Source: Rhynchopus sp. YZ270_cl-10
Taxonomy: Eukaryota > Euglenozoa > Diplonemea > Diplonemida > Diplonemidae
NCBI GenBank assembly: GCA_964035575.1
Contig: OZ037886.1
Location: 372,001 to 436,000 of the forward strand
Direction: 5' to 3'
Length of the DNA stretch: 64,000 nt
Shown here one piece after another: positions 10,658 through 20,641 of the stretch. Numbering within the stretch: position 1 is the first letter of the stretch; every line of letters starts with the position of its first letter. Both the position numbers and the translations under genes were made by a program. The notes below the pieces were generated by a model. It saw only the letters and a program-made list of their open reading frames with translations, was not told the DNA's origin and did not search any database.

Positions 10658-11258
10658 GGGTCGATTTCAAAACCCCCCCCCCCCCCAAAAGTTCTTTTTT
10701 GTCTTTTTCATGATATAGGCAGTTTTTTTGCAGTCTGAGGTCCGGAACCGCCCCAAAAACGATTTTCTGGGAGGTTTTGGGAGGTTTTGGGGCGAAATGG
10801 ACCTTTTTTGACCATTTTTATGGTATTTTTAGGCTGTTTTTGGCCCTTCTTCTTACACAGCCTATTGGGGGTCAAAATAGCTATTTTTGACCAAAAAACA
10901 TCAAATAAGCACCAAGAAAAGTGCCAAATGTGCCCAAAACAGGTCGGATTGGGCTCACAGCCCATTTTTGGGATATATTTGGGCCAACGGAGGCCTCCTG
11001 GCGTCAAATAAATTGTGTTTTTTGGTCAAAAATAGCTATTTTGACCCCCAATAGGCTGTGTAAGAAGAAGGGCCAAAAACAGCCTAAAAATACCATAAAA
11101 ATGGTCAAAAAAGGTCCATTTCGCCCCAAAACCACCCAAAACCTCCCAGAAAATCGTTTTTGGGGCGGTTCCGGACCTCAGACTGCAAAAAAACTGCCTA
11201 TATCATGAAAAAGACAAAAAAGAACTTTTGGGGGGGGGGGGGGTTTTGAAATCGACCC
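10658..11258. mobile_element. Foldback element, family A, copy 2
   Basis: A 601-bp palindrome with GGGTCGATTTC ends, nearly identical to copy 1. It is inserted in B2 with the 4-bp duplication ATAT at 10654-10657 and 11259-11262. B1 shows the unduplicated site, which proves the boundaries. Confidence 0.9.
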
Positions 11259-11295
11259 ATATGAAAAAATGCAAAAAAATAGTGAAAAAGTCCCA

Positions 11296-11355
11296 CCAAC
11301 GATTTCTAAAGCTACAGTTTCTGTACTTCATTGCTACAGTTTCTGTACTTCATTG
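11296..11355 (+). other. Spliced-leader relic: full SL exon plus truncated SL
   Basis: 11296-11333 (38 nt, CCAACGATTTCTAAAG then CTACAG...CATTG) closely matches the diplonemid SL exon as I recall it. 11334-11355 exactly repeats SL nucleotides 17-38. The repeat begins right after the AG at SL positions 15-16, as expected if a new SL was trans-spliced onto an AG inside an older SL relic. The next bases are GTATAC; this could be element sequence after an acceptor, or the start of an SL-RNA intron if the 5' end derives from SL RNA itself. Confidence 0.85.
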
Positions 11356-11412
11356 GTATACCCCTCCCACACTCACCACCACCCATCCCCTTGTCTCCCC
11401 CGCCCAACCAAA

Positions 11413-14400
11413 ATGGCAACACTCGGTAGCGCGCGCTACAGAGTGGCGACATCAGTAGTGGCACTACTGATGGTCGCAATCGCGGCGGCGGCGGAGGACG
11501 CGACGGCGGCGACGGCGGCGGCGGCGACGGATGAGACGGCGAAGGATGCGCTGTCAGCGACGTCAGCGGCGGTTGCTACAACAGTAGCACACTCGACCCC
11601 GCTCCCCCCCCCACACCTCGGTCGGACAAGCAGAGAAGGTCCCGAGGCTGTCGGCACGGTGGACCACCTCCCACCCACACACGGTTGCGCACCAGTGGGA
11701 ACCGGCTACGCCGCGAGGCATGCCACGGGAAGGTTAGGCCGCGTGGACCCCCCCGACCGCCGGGGTCGGGACGCCGAAGGACAGACGAAGATCGCGCGTA
11801 AACGAAGGCGGGGGGGAAGGGAGGCGGGATTTTTTGGGTGGAAGGGGCCAAGAGCCCCGTTTTTTCTCCTTTTTCTCTCCCCAGTTTGTTTTGCCCCTCC
11901 TTTGGACCCACCTCCCCAAGCCCCTAATCAAACATTTCACCCTCTCCCATTCCCCGGGTCCAAAGTTTTTCAACCCTCCCTCGTTCAGTCGGGGATCAGG
12001 GTGGGGCCTTTTTATTGCTTCCCCCCTTTTTCTCCCTCCATATACCGCGGCTTTGTCCCACCTTCTCCTGCTCATTATGTCCAAACATTTCCTTTACTTT
12101 TTATTTTCAACAATTCACAAAATACCCCGGACAGGGTGAGCGTTCGGAGAGAGGCGGGAGGTCTGTGGTTCGGTTCCCTCCCCCCACCCCACCCCTTTGT
12201 TTTTAAAAATAAGATGTGGTCGGTTCCAGAGCTCGAGTCGGTAGGGCGGGCCTCAGTTCCCCCCCCCGCCTCCTTCATTCACCCTTTTGCACAAACAAAA
12301 AAAGAAACAAAAAAAGTAACTAATAGCAAACATGGGAGTTTAGGGAGGCTGGGGAACAAATGCGGAGAGTCGGCTGAGAGAGTCGGGTGGGTAGGGTGGC
12401 CGGGTCTTTATCGTTCTTTTCTCCCCTGTTTTCCCCCTGTTCACCGCGGGCTGCGTGCTTTGTCGCTACACTGTCACGAGAGGGCTTTGTATTGCAATCC
12501 ACATTTCTGCACCGCTTTTTCACCCAACGCCACCGTGTTATTCTCCAATGAACTGTTCTCTGTTTTTCAGGGTGCACGTGAGGGGAGGCGGCAAGGGTCT
12601 CTAGTGTCTCTGGTGGTCGCTGGGGTGTCTCCGCTGGGCTCTGTGGTTGGCTGTGCGCCGGGTGCGGTGGTTGCGGGTGTTGTGGGCGGTGGTGCATGGT
12701 CGCTCACCGTAGGGTGTAGCAGCAGCAACAGCAGCTACAGCAACAGCAGCAACAGCAACAGCAGCAGCAGCAACAGCAGCAACAACAGCAGCAGCAACAG
12801 CAGCAGCAGCAACAGCAGCAGCAGCAACAGCAGCAACAACAGCAACAACAGCAGCAGCTACAGCAGCAGCAGCAGCTACAGCAACAGCAGCAGCAGCAAC
12901 AGCAGCAGCAGCAACAGCAGCAGCAGCAACAGCAGCAACAACAGCAACAACAGCAACAACAGCAGCAGCTACAACAGCAACAACAGCAACAACAGCAGCA
13001 GCTACAGCAGCAGCAGCAGCTACAGCAACAGCAGCAGCAGCATCAGCAGCAACAACAGCAACAACAGCAGCAGCTACAGCAACAGCAGCAGCTACAGCAA
13101 CAGCAACAGCAGCAACAACAGCAACAACAGCAACAACAGCAGCAGCTACAGCAACAGCAGCAGCAGCATCAGCAGCAACAACAGCAACAACAGCAGCAGC
13201 TACAGCAACTGCAGCAGCAACAGCAGCTACGGCAACAACAGCAGCAGCAACAGCAACAACAGCAACAACAGCAGCAGCAACGGCTACAGCAGCAACATCT
13301 TCAGGCGCGTGTGTGTGCGAAGGCGAGGTGCGGAGGCGTCGGTTGGTCAGGTTGGGAGCTGGGGGGCGCGGGATGTTCCTGGTTCCGTCAGTGGGTGTGG
13401 GGTCGTAGGGCCTGGTGTTGTGTGGGCCTTGATGGTCTGCCACGTCGCGGCGTTGCTCCGTGCCCTCCTTGCCGACACCCTCTCGTGGAAGGAGCCCTGC
13501 CGACGTCGCCGTCGCCGTCGCCGCAGATGGATTGCTCGGAACCCCTGGTGTCAGGGTCTCCGTCTGATGTGTCGGTGCTCCCTGTCTGGGGTCCGTCGTT
13601 GCGTCGCGTGGGGGCATTGCCCGCAAGACAACCCTCCACTGGCAGGCTCCCGTCGCCGCAGCAGAGCGCTGTTCCGCATGCGTCATGTTGGCAGAGACAG
13701 AGTAGGGCGGTGCCGTCACGTCTGGGCGGGCCCAGGTGCCATGAGAGGTGGGAACGAACAGGATGCCCAGGTGGATGCTGAACGAGAGAGGGTTGACGCT
13801 TTCCTGAGCTCCATTTCCCAAGGAGCCGCAGTCCGCGTCCCTAACTCCGAGTCGGACAATTGCCTCTTTGTCTCGCTGTTCCAGGCTCAGACCAGGAACA
13901 GGCCGCCCCCTACGGCTGCTGAGTGTACTGAGCTTCGTGAGCTGTTTGCCGACAGAGCCGTTGAGACCCGTGCACAGGGTGAAGTGATGTTGGGTGGGCA
14001 GAAGCAGTTGGATGCGTACGTCGCAGGGCTCAGAGGTGACGCCTGGGGAGACCACTTCGCCATCCACCTTGCGGCGAACGTGTGGCGGGAGAACATCCTC
14101 GTGGTGCAGTGTGGTGAGAACCCTGTGGTGCGCATCCGGGCAACGCGGCTGTCCACAAAAGAAGTCGCGAGGACGAGGGTCATCACTCGGGTGGGCAATC
14201 ACTTCGACGCGGTGTACGCCGACAACGACGCTATCGAGTTGCTCACAGCAGGGGCTCCCTACTCCCTGCTCAACCCCGACACCATTGCCGCGCATCCGTT
14301 GGCAGCGATCACTGCAGATTCCACCGCCTCTTGCTCCCTCGACCCCCCAGCGCAGGGTTATTACTGCCCCCTGCCTCACTGCTCGGGCTCCAAGATCCAC

Positions 14401-17400
14401 AGGAGCGCGGAGTTTAAGCACCGCAAGCTGCGGGATCACTTGCAGGAGCACGCCCAGCAAGGCGACATCCTGCCTGCAGCCGACCTCCGCCGCCTGAAGT
14501 TCACGCAGTGCGTGCGGTGCGGGGACGTCCTCCCCATAAAGGCCAAGGATGGGACATGCTTCTCGTGCAGGGGGGCGACCGCACCATCCGCTGTTCCGCC
14601 CATCCGAAAGAGGTCCCAGCAGGAAGTAGACGACGATCGCCTTCTTCCGTCTGCGCATGACATCGCCGTAAGCCGCTCCCGTGTCATGGAGTTCATCCCG
14701 GACTACATGCTTCGTGCAGTGACGGAGGCGGTGAACATAGCACTCTTGGACATCGCAGCCAACGCTAAGGACCTGTCCGCGTGGAACCGGTTCGGCATGC
14801 TGTGGAAAACGCTCCTCCGCACTCGCCGAAGTGGCAAGACGAAGAAGAAGCGCATGCGAGAGAAGCGCATCGAAGACTTGGAGCGGTGGGAGAAAGGCGA
14901 GTTATCCGCACTGTGGCGGGACGCGCAGGCTCAGGTGCCGGGGAGACGAGCAGAGCAAGAGGCCCCCATATTTGAGGATCTGGAACGGGCGTGCGTCGCT
15001 GAAGCTCGGAAGGGTCGTCCCGCCGCAGCCTTCTCCCGTCTCTCTTCGTCGGGACTCGCCCCGGACTCTGAAGCCACACTGCAAGCTCTGCGGGCCAAGC
15101 ACCCTCCGCCCCCATCCAAAGTGGAGTTAGGCCCGGCTTTGGTGAAGCCCGCCACCCCAGATGACTTGACCCCTGCGCAGGTGCTGGCACTGGTGAAACG
15201 CATGCCGCGAGGCACTGCTGCAGGTCCTTCCGGCCTCCGTGCGGACCACCTCAAGCAGATGCTGAATGAGAGTGACGTCAACATCCTACCGGCCTTGACT
15301 CACGTGCTCAACGCAGTCCGCGCAGCCAGAGTCCCCGACGAAGTCACTCCTTTCCTGGCTGGGGCCCGTTTGATGGCGCTCCCCAAAGGTGCCAACGATG
15401 TCCGTCCGATCGCAGTGGGTGAAACTCTCCGTAGGCTGGCAGCGAAATCGTATGCAGCTGATGTGAAGAAGCAAGCGAAGGACATTCTGCTCCCTGGTAA
15501 GCAGGTGGGGGTAGGGGTGGAAGGTGGCATCGAGGCAGCGACAGAGACAGTCCGGGACTTCGCTTTCCGTCACATCGGCCAGGACAAAGTAGTGCTGAAG
15601 ATTGACTTCAGCAATGCGTTCAACACTGTGTGCCGCAACACCTTGCTGAATCAGACGCGCGCACACCTCCCTAAGCTGTCCCGTTTTGTGGAGTGGTGCT
15701 ACGTGTATCCGTCCTCCCTGGTGTACGGTGAAGTAGTGGTGCAATCGCAGTCCGGTGTGCAGCAAGGTGACCCGCTAGGCCCCCTTCTCTTCTCTCTGGT
15801 GGTGAAGGGCTTGACGGAAACGGTTCGCGACCTGCCGGGGGTGGATCTGTCGGTTTGGTACCTGGATGACGGGACGCTCATGGGATCGCCTGCGGCAGTT
15901 GCGAAAGCCTTTGAAGTACTAAAGTCGGAGAGCCTGAAGTTGGGGCTATCGGTGAATTCCTCCAAATGCGAACTCATCCCCCTCGGAGGTGAGAAGAACC
16001 ACACTGATGCCGTCCTCCAGGATGCAGGATTTGCCGTGGCGGACCTGAAGGTGCTCCGAGAGGGATTCAGCTTTCTGGGGGCCCCCATCGGCACTAACGA
16101 GTACTGCGACGAGTTCATGGAGAGCACGATGCTTGAATTCTCGAAGAAACTCCGCCTGCTGGGTAAACTGGGAGATGCTCAGGTGGCTCTGTCTCTCTTG
16201 CGCCACTGTGAAGGATTTTGCAAAACTGTCTTCTACATGCGGGCCCTTCGTCACCAAGGGGATCACAAGTGGCTGGACAAGTACGACAAGGAGGTGGACC
16301 GGGTGCTGGCACAGATTCTGAGTTCGCCAGGGTCGGACCCGGACGCATTGATGCCGGATGCGGCTCGAGTGCAAGCTGCCCTCCCCGTGCGTATAGGGGG
16401 CTTGGGGGTGCGCCGTGCATACGACCACTGGACCGCTGCCGCTATGGGAGCTGCTAGTGGCACCTTCGATTTATGCAAGCACCTGGACAAACACTACCGT
16501 TGGGATGCTGGAGGGTGGAGCCACACTGCCACCCGGTACAATGAGCTTGTGGACGCCGATGCCCGCGTGAACCCAGAGGAACAGCCCCAGCAAATCCTCA
16601 AACAGCGTGATCTGTCTGCCCCGATCATCACACGTCAAGTGTCTGAGTTGCGCGACACAGGGGACATCCAGGACCGTGCTCGGCTGAATTCCCTTCAGCT
16701 GCCCTTGGCGGGGGCGTGGATTACCGCATTACCCACCCCAGAAAACGTCATCAACCCGGAAGAGTTTCGAGCAGTGGTCCGTCTCAGACTGGGTCTTGCG
16801 GTACACAGGGACAAGGCACTATGCGAACAATGTGGTCGGCCCATGGATGAGTTCGGGATACACGCCCTCAACTGCAGCCATGGGGGTTGCACGATTCGCA
16901 GGCATGACCGGCTACGCGATCTGGTGGGCATGCTGGGTTCGAAGGCGGGCCTCGCTCCGTCCCTGGAGCCTAAGCACATCGTCCTCGGAGGGACCAAACC
17001 GGCAGACATCTTCTTCTCCATCGGAGTCGGTGATGGCAAGCCTCGAGCGGTGGACTGCGTGGTAGCGAATCCCCTCGCCAAGTCGCATGTCCAAGGGGCG
17101 GCCCGGGCGGTGGGACACGCCGCGGTCACACATCAGACGGCGAAACGGGGCAAGCACGGCGAAGCCTGCAGGAAAGCTCATATTTCCTTCACAGCCTTTG
17201 CAGCCGAGGTCCTTGGGGGGCTAGGTCCGGAGGCAGACACGCTGTGGCGCCATCTGAACAAGATGGCTGCGGAGCGAGCGGACGGGGATAAAGTTCTGGC
17301 ATCGGTCAAGTGGAACGAACGTCTGGCCGTGTGTGTCCAGCGGGAGGTGGGCGCCACATTGCTGAAGAGAGGCGCCCTGTGCTTCAGCCTTGCGGTCACG

Positions 17401-19251
17401 CGCACAGCAGTGCCAGCGAAAGCAGTGTCCCTCGACAAAAGCTACTACGTCTCGCCAGACCCTCCCGATGACCGTTTCCCTTCGTACGTGGATGACCATC
17501 TGTACCGCTTGTCTGAGAACGACTGTGAAGTTGAAGAGGAACCTGTCGCTCCCGTCGCCCCTGATCCCCTTTATGACGTCGACGAAGCCACGGCAGCGAT
17601 GGAGGCATGGCTGAGCCGACAAGCGGGCAAGGAATCCACCCATCCGTCCACCCTTGAAGTACCCTCCACTCCCTGCGAAGACCCTGCAACAGCATTCAAG
17701 GCGCTGGAGACATGTGACCCCCCGCCGGCCCTGCCGCTACAGCTGTCCTCCCTCGGGTGCTCCGTTCCCGCGGACTTCCGCTACACAGTGGGCGACTGTT
17801 GCTTCGATGCCGTGGCGTACCAGTGCGGGAGGAGTGCGGGGTCCCTGAGACAGGCGGCGATTGCACAGGTGGTCCAAGACGAGGACTTAGCGGCTCGCGC
17901 TGAACCAAGTGTCGGAGTATGGGCGCGACAGATGAGCATCGCTGGGTGTGCGCGTCCTGACACTTGGGCTGACATGGTGACGGTTAGCGGCCTGGCCCGA
18001 GCTCTGCATTCCCTGGTGGTGGTGTTCATTGGTGGCCATCGACCGTCGGTCTTCACCCCCTCAGGCGAAGTGGGATACCGTCGGGTGCTCGCACTAGCCC
18101 ACGATGGCCGCACCGCAGGTCACTTCACGCCGGTCAATATCCCCGAGAAGCTGACGCAGTTCCTCCTCATGCATGAACCGACCCCGCGCCTGCCGCCTCT
18201 CACTTGTGTGTCACGCGAGGGGCTTCTGGACTGCCCCCTGGAAGACTCACGGGCGGATTTCGGGAAATGCGAGCTGTGCTCGGCTGCGGTCCTCGGTCGT
18301 GAACGTCATTGGGAGTGTCGGGAGTGCTCAGTTTGGGTGTGTGTGCCGTGTCGTTCCCTCCCCTCAACCTGCCCGCGGGCCCTGCCAGTGTCCAGCAAGC
18401 CATGCGCGGCGAGGATCATTGCGCGCGCGCACGAGATGATTGACCCCAAGAGCATTAACTTGGTGAAGGTACAGCGTGAAGCTCGCGTGACCAGCCAAGT
18501 GGAGACTGCAAAGGCGCGGAGGGCACAGACGCAACGCAACATGAGACAGGCATCATCAGACGTCCAGGGACAAGAGAGCGGCTACTCCACCACACATTCA
18601 GCCCTCCCTACTCCGGTCGCGTCCTCGGTGCCCCCTGTCGCACAAGCAGTTGCCCGTCCCGGCGCCTCTGCGCAGTCACACCCTGGTTCGGACGGGGCAA
18701 CACAACCTCAGACCGGTACGGAGAGTGGCTTCTCAAACACCCACTCAGCCCTCCCCGTATCTTCTTCCTCTGAGGCAGTTCCCTCTTCCGTCCACCCGAG
18801 AGAGCAGCCGCCCGCCGCATCGCAGGGCAGCGAGTTCTCTATGGACCTCATCGACGAATCAGAACTCGCAGTCCCCATGTCTGACGCCACTTCGGCCCCC
18901 AGCACGTACACGCAATCGGAGAGTGGCTCTCAACCCGCACCTACAGCCCTCCCGACCAACGTGCCGTTCTATGCCGGTATGGCGCCCTGCCCAGGATTCA
19001 ACAACATGGGGTGTCCAGCGACCGCCGAGGCGTGGAAGGACACGTTCTACCCGAACACGCTTCAGCACCAGTCGCTGGCAGCGGGAGGGGATTGGCAGTC
19101 GGTGGATGACGCCCTCACCTGCCTCTACCTGTGGAAAGAAGCGAAGAAGCCGTCGATGAGCTCCGACGAGGTGGAAGAGGCTTACACCCTCTACAACCGT
19201 CTGCGGGGCCTAAAGCGGAGCAGGAACTCGCGGCCGTCCCAGAGCACTTGA
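11413..19251 (+). CDS. Retrotransposon polyprotein: OTU, zinc fingers, RT, endonuclease, OTU
   Basis: 2612 residues, no internal stop. N-terminal 1-790: Ala/Thr-rich, then low complexity including a Ser/Asn/Tyr run from the CAG-rich DNA. About 790-940: OTU-protease-like domain with SESDNCLFVSLF (Cys box) and GNHFDAVY (His). About 980-1055: C2H2-type finger (YYCPLPHC, HRKLRDHLQEH) and CxxC pairs (CVRCGD, CFSC). About 1260-1510: reverse transcriptase with IDFSNAFN, GVQQGDPLGP and the catalytic YLDDG. About 1800-1890: zinc knuckle (CEQCGRPMDEFGIHALNC) and RLE motif (KPADIFF, then AVDCVV). About 2115-2240: second OTU-like domain (GDCCFDAVAYQ; GHFTPV). About 2285-2320: a second Cys-rich finger. 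The C-terminus has repeated SGYSTTHSALP-type units. Activities: target nicking and target-primed reverse transcription; the OTU domains may cut polyubiquitin or the polyprotein. Each call is by eye. Confidence 0.88.
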   Translation: MATLGSARYRVATSVVALLMVAIAAAAEDATAATAAAATDETAKDALSATSAAVATTVAHSTPLPPPHLGRTSREGPEAVGTVDHLPPTHGCAPVGTGYAARHATGRLGRVDPPDRRGRDAEGQTKIARKRRRGGREAGFFGWKGPRAPFFLLFLSPVCFAPPLDPPPQAPNQTFHPLPFPGSKVFQPSLVQSGIRVGPFYCFPPFSPSIYRGFVPPSPAHYVQTFPLLFIFNNSQNTPDRVSVRREAGGLWFGSLPPPHPFVFKNKMWSVPELESVGRASVPPPASFIHPFAQTKKETKKVTNSKHGSLGRLGNKCGESAERVGWVGWPGLYRSFLPCFPPVHRGLRALSLHCHERALYCNPHFCTAFSPNATVLFSNELFSVFQGAREGRRQGSLVSLVVAGVSPLGSVVGCAPGAVVAGVVGGGAWSLTVGCSSSNSSYSNSSNSNSSSSNSSNNSSSNSSSSNSSSSNSSNNSNNSSSYSSSSSYSNSSSSNSSSSNSSSSNSSNNSNNSNNSSSYNSNNSNNSSSYSSSSSYSNSSSSISSNNSNNSSSYSNSSSYSNSNSSNNSNNSNNSSSYSNSSSSISSNNSNNSSSYSNCSSNSSYGNNSSSNSNNSNNSSSNGYSSNIFRRVCVRRRGAEASVGQVGSWGARDVPGSVSGCGVVGPGVVWALMVCHVAALLRALLADTLSWKEPCRRRRRRRRRWIARNPWCQGLRLMCRCSLSGVRRCVAWGHCPQDNPPLAGSRRRSRALFRMRHVGRDRVGRCRHVWAGPGAMRGGNEQDAQVDAERERVDAFLSSISQGAAVRVPNSESDNCLFVSLFQAQTRNRPPPTAAECTELRELFADRAVETRAQGEVMLGGQKQLDAYVAGLRGDAWGDHFAIHLAANVWRENILVVQCGENPVVRIRATRLSTKEVARTRVITRVGNHFDAVYADNDAIELLTAGAPYSLLNPDTIAAHPLAAITADSTASCSLDPPAQGYYCPLPHCSGSKIHRSAEFKHRKLRDHLQEHAQQGDILPAADLRRLKFTQCVRCGDVLPIKAKDGTCFSCRGATAPSAVPPIRKRSQQEVDDDRLLPSAHDIAVSRSRVMEFIPDYMLRAVTEAVNIALLDIAANAKDLSAWNRFGMLWKTLLRTRRSGKTKKKRMREKRIEDLERWEKGELSALWRDAQAQVPGRRAEQEAPIFEDLERACVAEARKGRPAAAFSRLSSSGLAPDSEATLQALRAKHPPPPSKVELGPALVKPATPDDLTPAQVLALVKRMPRGTAAGPSGLRADHLKQMLNESDVNILPALTHVLNAVRAARVPDEVTPFLAGARLMALPKGANDVRPIAVGETLRRLAAKSYAADVKKQAKDILLPGKQVGVGVEGGIEAATETVRDFAFRHIGQDKVVLKIDFSNAFNTVCRNTLLNQTRAHLPKLSRFVEWCYVYPSSLVYGEVVVQSQSGVQQGDPLGPLLFSLVVKGLTETVRDLPGVDLSVWYLDDGTLMGSPAAVAKAFEVLKSESLKLGLSVNSSKCELIPLGGEKNHTDAVLQDAGFAVADLKVLREGFSFLGAPIGTNEYCDEFMESTMLEFSKKLRLLGKLGDAQVALSLLRHCEGFCKTVFYMRALRHQGDHKWLDKYDKEVDRVLAQILSSPGSDPDALMPDAARVQAALPVRIGGLGVRRAYDHWTAAAMGAASGTFDLCKHLDKHYRWDAGGWSHTATRYNELVDADARVNPEEQPQQILKQRDLSAPIITRQVSELRDTGDIQDRARLNSLQLPLAGAWITALPTPENVINPEEFRAVVRLRLGLAVHRDKALCEQCGRPMDEFGIHALNCSHGGCTIRRHDRLRDLVGMLGSKAGLAPSLEPKHIVLGGTKPADIFFSIGVGDGKPRAVDCVVANPLAKSHVQGAARAVGHAAVTHQTAKRGKHGEACRKAHISFTAFAAEVLGGLGPEADTLWRHLNKMAAERADGDKVLASVKWNERLAVCVQREVGATLLKRGALCFSLAVTRTAVPAKAVSLDKSYYVSPDPPDDRFPSYVDDHLYRLSENDCEVEEEPVAPVAPDPLYDVDEATAAMEAWLSRQAGKESTHPSTLEVPSTPCEDPATAFKALETCDPPPALPLQLSSLGCSVPADFRYTVGDCCFDAVAYQCGRSAGSLRQAAIAQVVQDEDLAARAEPSVGVWARQMSIAGCARPDTWADMVTVSGLARALHSLVVVFIGGHRPSVFTPSGEVGYRRVLALAHDGRTAGHFTPVNIPEKLTQFLLMHEPTPRLPPLTCVSREGLLDCPLEDSRADFGKCELCSAAVLGRERHWECRECSVWVCVPCRSLPSTCPRALPVSSKPCAARIIARAHEMIDPKSINLVKVQREARVTSQVETAKARRAQTQRNMRQASSDVQGQESGYSTTHSALPTPVASSVPPVAQAVARPGASAQSHPGSDGATQPQTGTESGFSNTHSALPVSSSSEAVPSSVHPREQPPAASQGSEFSMDLIDESELAVPMSDATSAPSTYTQSESGSQPAPTALPTNVPFYAGMAPCPGFNNMGCPATAEAWKDTFYPNTLQHQSLAAGGDWQSVDDALTCLYLWKEAKKPSMSSDEVEEAYTLYNRLRGLKRSRNSRPSQST
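12718..13300 (+). repeat. CAG/CAA-rich repeat inside the retrotransposon frame
   Basis: About 580 bp of CAG and CAA triplets with occasional CTA, read in frame as AGC/AAC/TAC (Ser/Asn/Tyr). The opposite strand is also open and Ala/Val-rich. Probably a length-variable linker. The 700 bp before it (about 11830-12570) is pyrimidine-rich and ends TTTTTCAG, so part of the N-terminus could be an intron or non-conserved spacer. Confidence 0.7.
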
Positions 19252-19551
19252 GTTTTTCTTTTTCATTCTTTACTTTTGTTTGGCTTTTAGCCTCCCCCCT
19301 CCCCCTTTGCCTATTGGTTTTATTTTATTTTATTTTTAGAATTAGAGTGTACAGCTAGGTAGGACCAGACGTCGTTAACAGCTATGAACCAAAGAGGTTC
19401 TCAGTGTCGTCGGCCAAGCCCCTTCACCAAAAAAGACTACAACAAGAAAACAAACACACAGAAAAAAAAGTAAAAGAATGCCCTTCCTCAGTCCGGAAGT
19501 ATCACCTCAACCGGTCACACCTGCCGTAAAATAGAGAGAGGTTACAGAATA

Positions 19552-19617
<66 letters not shown>

Positions 19618-20641
19618 GGCCTTTTGACGGTTTTGGCCATGTTGGGTAAAATGGCCATTTTTGGACAAAAAAATCAAAAAAACAGCAAAATTTTGACGTC
19701 ATGACAGCTGCTTGGGCACAAACCTACCCCAGGGAGGTCCTGTGAGTCCATTCCGACCTGTTTTGGACACTTTAGGTACTTTTTTTGGCCGTTTTTTGGT
19801 GTTTTTAGGTCAAAAAACATCCCCGGACTATCCCCGGACCGGACTTGCGCCCTGCTTTCAGACCCACTCTGGGCAAAAAATGGGTGAAAACCCCCGAAAA
19901 AGCACTCTGGGAACCCAGATAGTTCCAAATATCCACCAGAAACCCACCCAAACACCTCAAAAACATGCCAGAAAAATATTTTCAAAAACACACTTTTTCA
20001 AATAAGTCATTATGGAACCTGCCCAGATGAACTTTTTGAAAAAAGTGTGTTTTTGAAAATATTTTTCTGGCATGTTTTTGAGGTGTTTGGGTGGGTTTCT
20101 AGTGGATATTTGGAACTATCTGGGTTCCCGGAGTGCTTTTTCGGGGGTTTTCACCCATTTTTTGGCCCAGAGTGGGTCCAAAAGCAGGGCGCAAGTCGCG
20201 GCCCAGGGACGTCCAGGGTAAAGTCCAGGGTATTTTTTGACCTAAAAACACCAAAAAACGGCCAAAAAAAGTACCTAAAGTGTCCAAAACAGGTCGGAAT
20301 GGACTCACAGGACCTCCCTGGGGTAGGTTTGTGCCCAAGCAGCTGTCATGACGTCAAAATTTTGCTGTTTTTTTGATTTTTTTGTCCAAAAATGGCCATT
20401 TTACCCAACATGGCCAAAACCGTCAAAAGGCCACTTTTTCACTATTTTTTTTGCATTTTTTCATATTCTGAGTCGCCCTTAGCATGGATTTTCGGGTCAC
20501 AGGGTGTTTCTGACCCATTTCTGGGTGGGTATGAGGGGTGGTTTGTGGGTACTTTGCGCGGAAGTCCAAAAAAGTCAAAATGCTTCACCCGTCCTGAAGG
20601 TTTTGCCCCCACCTACCCCCCCCCCCCCCCCCCCCCCCTAG

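Larger units (their letters stand above)
11291..19615 (+). mobile_element. Full-length non-LTR retrotransposon with SL relic and poly(A) tail
   Basis: An 8.3-kb insertion in foldback B2. The 5' end carries spliced-leader sequence (11296-11355), then a short leader, one long frame (11413-19251), a 300-bp 3' UTR and about 63 A residues (19553-19615). The target context is AAAAAG on both sides, a possible short duplication that is ambiguous against the poly(A). The intact frame and long uniform tail suggest a recent insertion. The zinc knuckle and restriction-like endonuclease after the reverse transcriptase place it among early-branching non-LTR groups (CRE/R2/Utopia-like); the exact clade is undecided. 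It is the only long gene on the + strand of the window. Confidence 0.9.
10506..20615. mobile_element. Foldback element, family B, copy 2, split by two insertions
   Basis: Starts TAGGTGGGGGCAAAACCCC 16 C residues after B1 and ends GTTTTGCCCCCACCTA at 20615. It is interrupted by foldback A2 (10658-11258) and by the non-LTR retrotransposon (11291-19615). Removing both leaves a palindrome matching B1, with its loop near 20010-20030. The uninterrupted B1 gives the empty site for each insertion: CAGAATATGAAAAAATGC for A2 and AGTGAAAAAGTGGCC for the retrotransposon. Confidence 0.8.

Noticed and set aside
12601-14658. 685-residue frame on the minus strand, Ala/Val-rich
   Set aside because: It is the antisense of the CAG repeat and of the OTU/zinc-finger region, where the + strand has clear motifs.
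11291-19615. Site-specific insertion into an SL-RNA gene, as for trypanosome SLACS/CZAR
   Set aside because: The DNA on both sides is foldback B2, and B1 gives the exact empty site. The SL sequence is part of the insertion, not the target.
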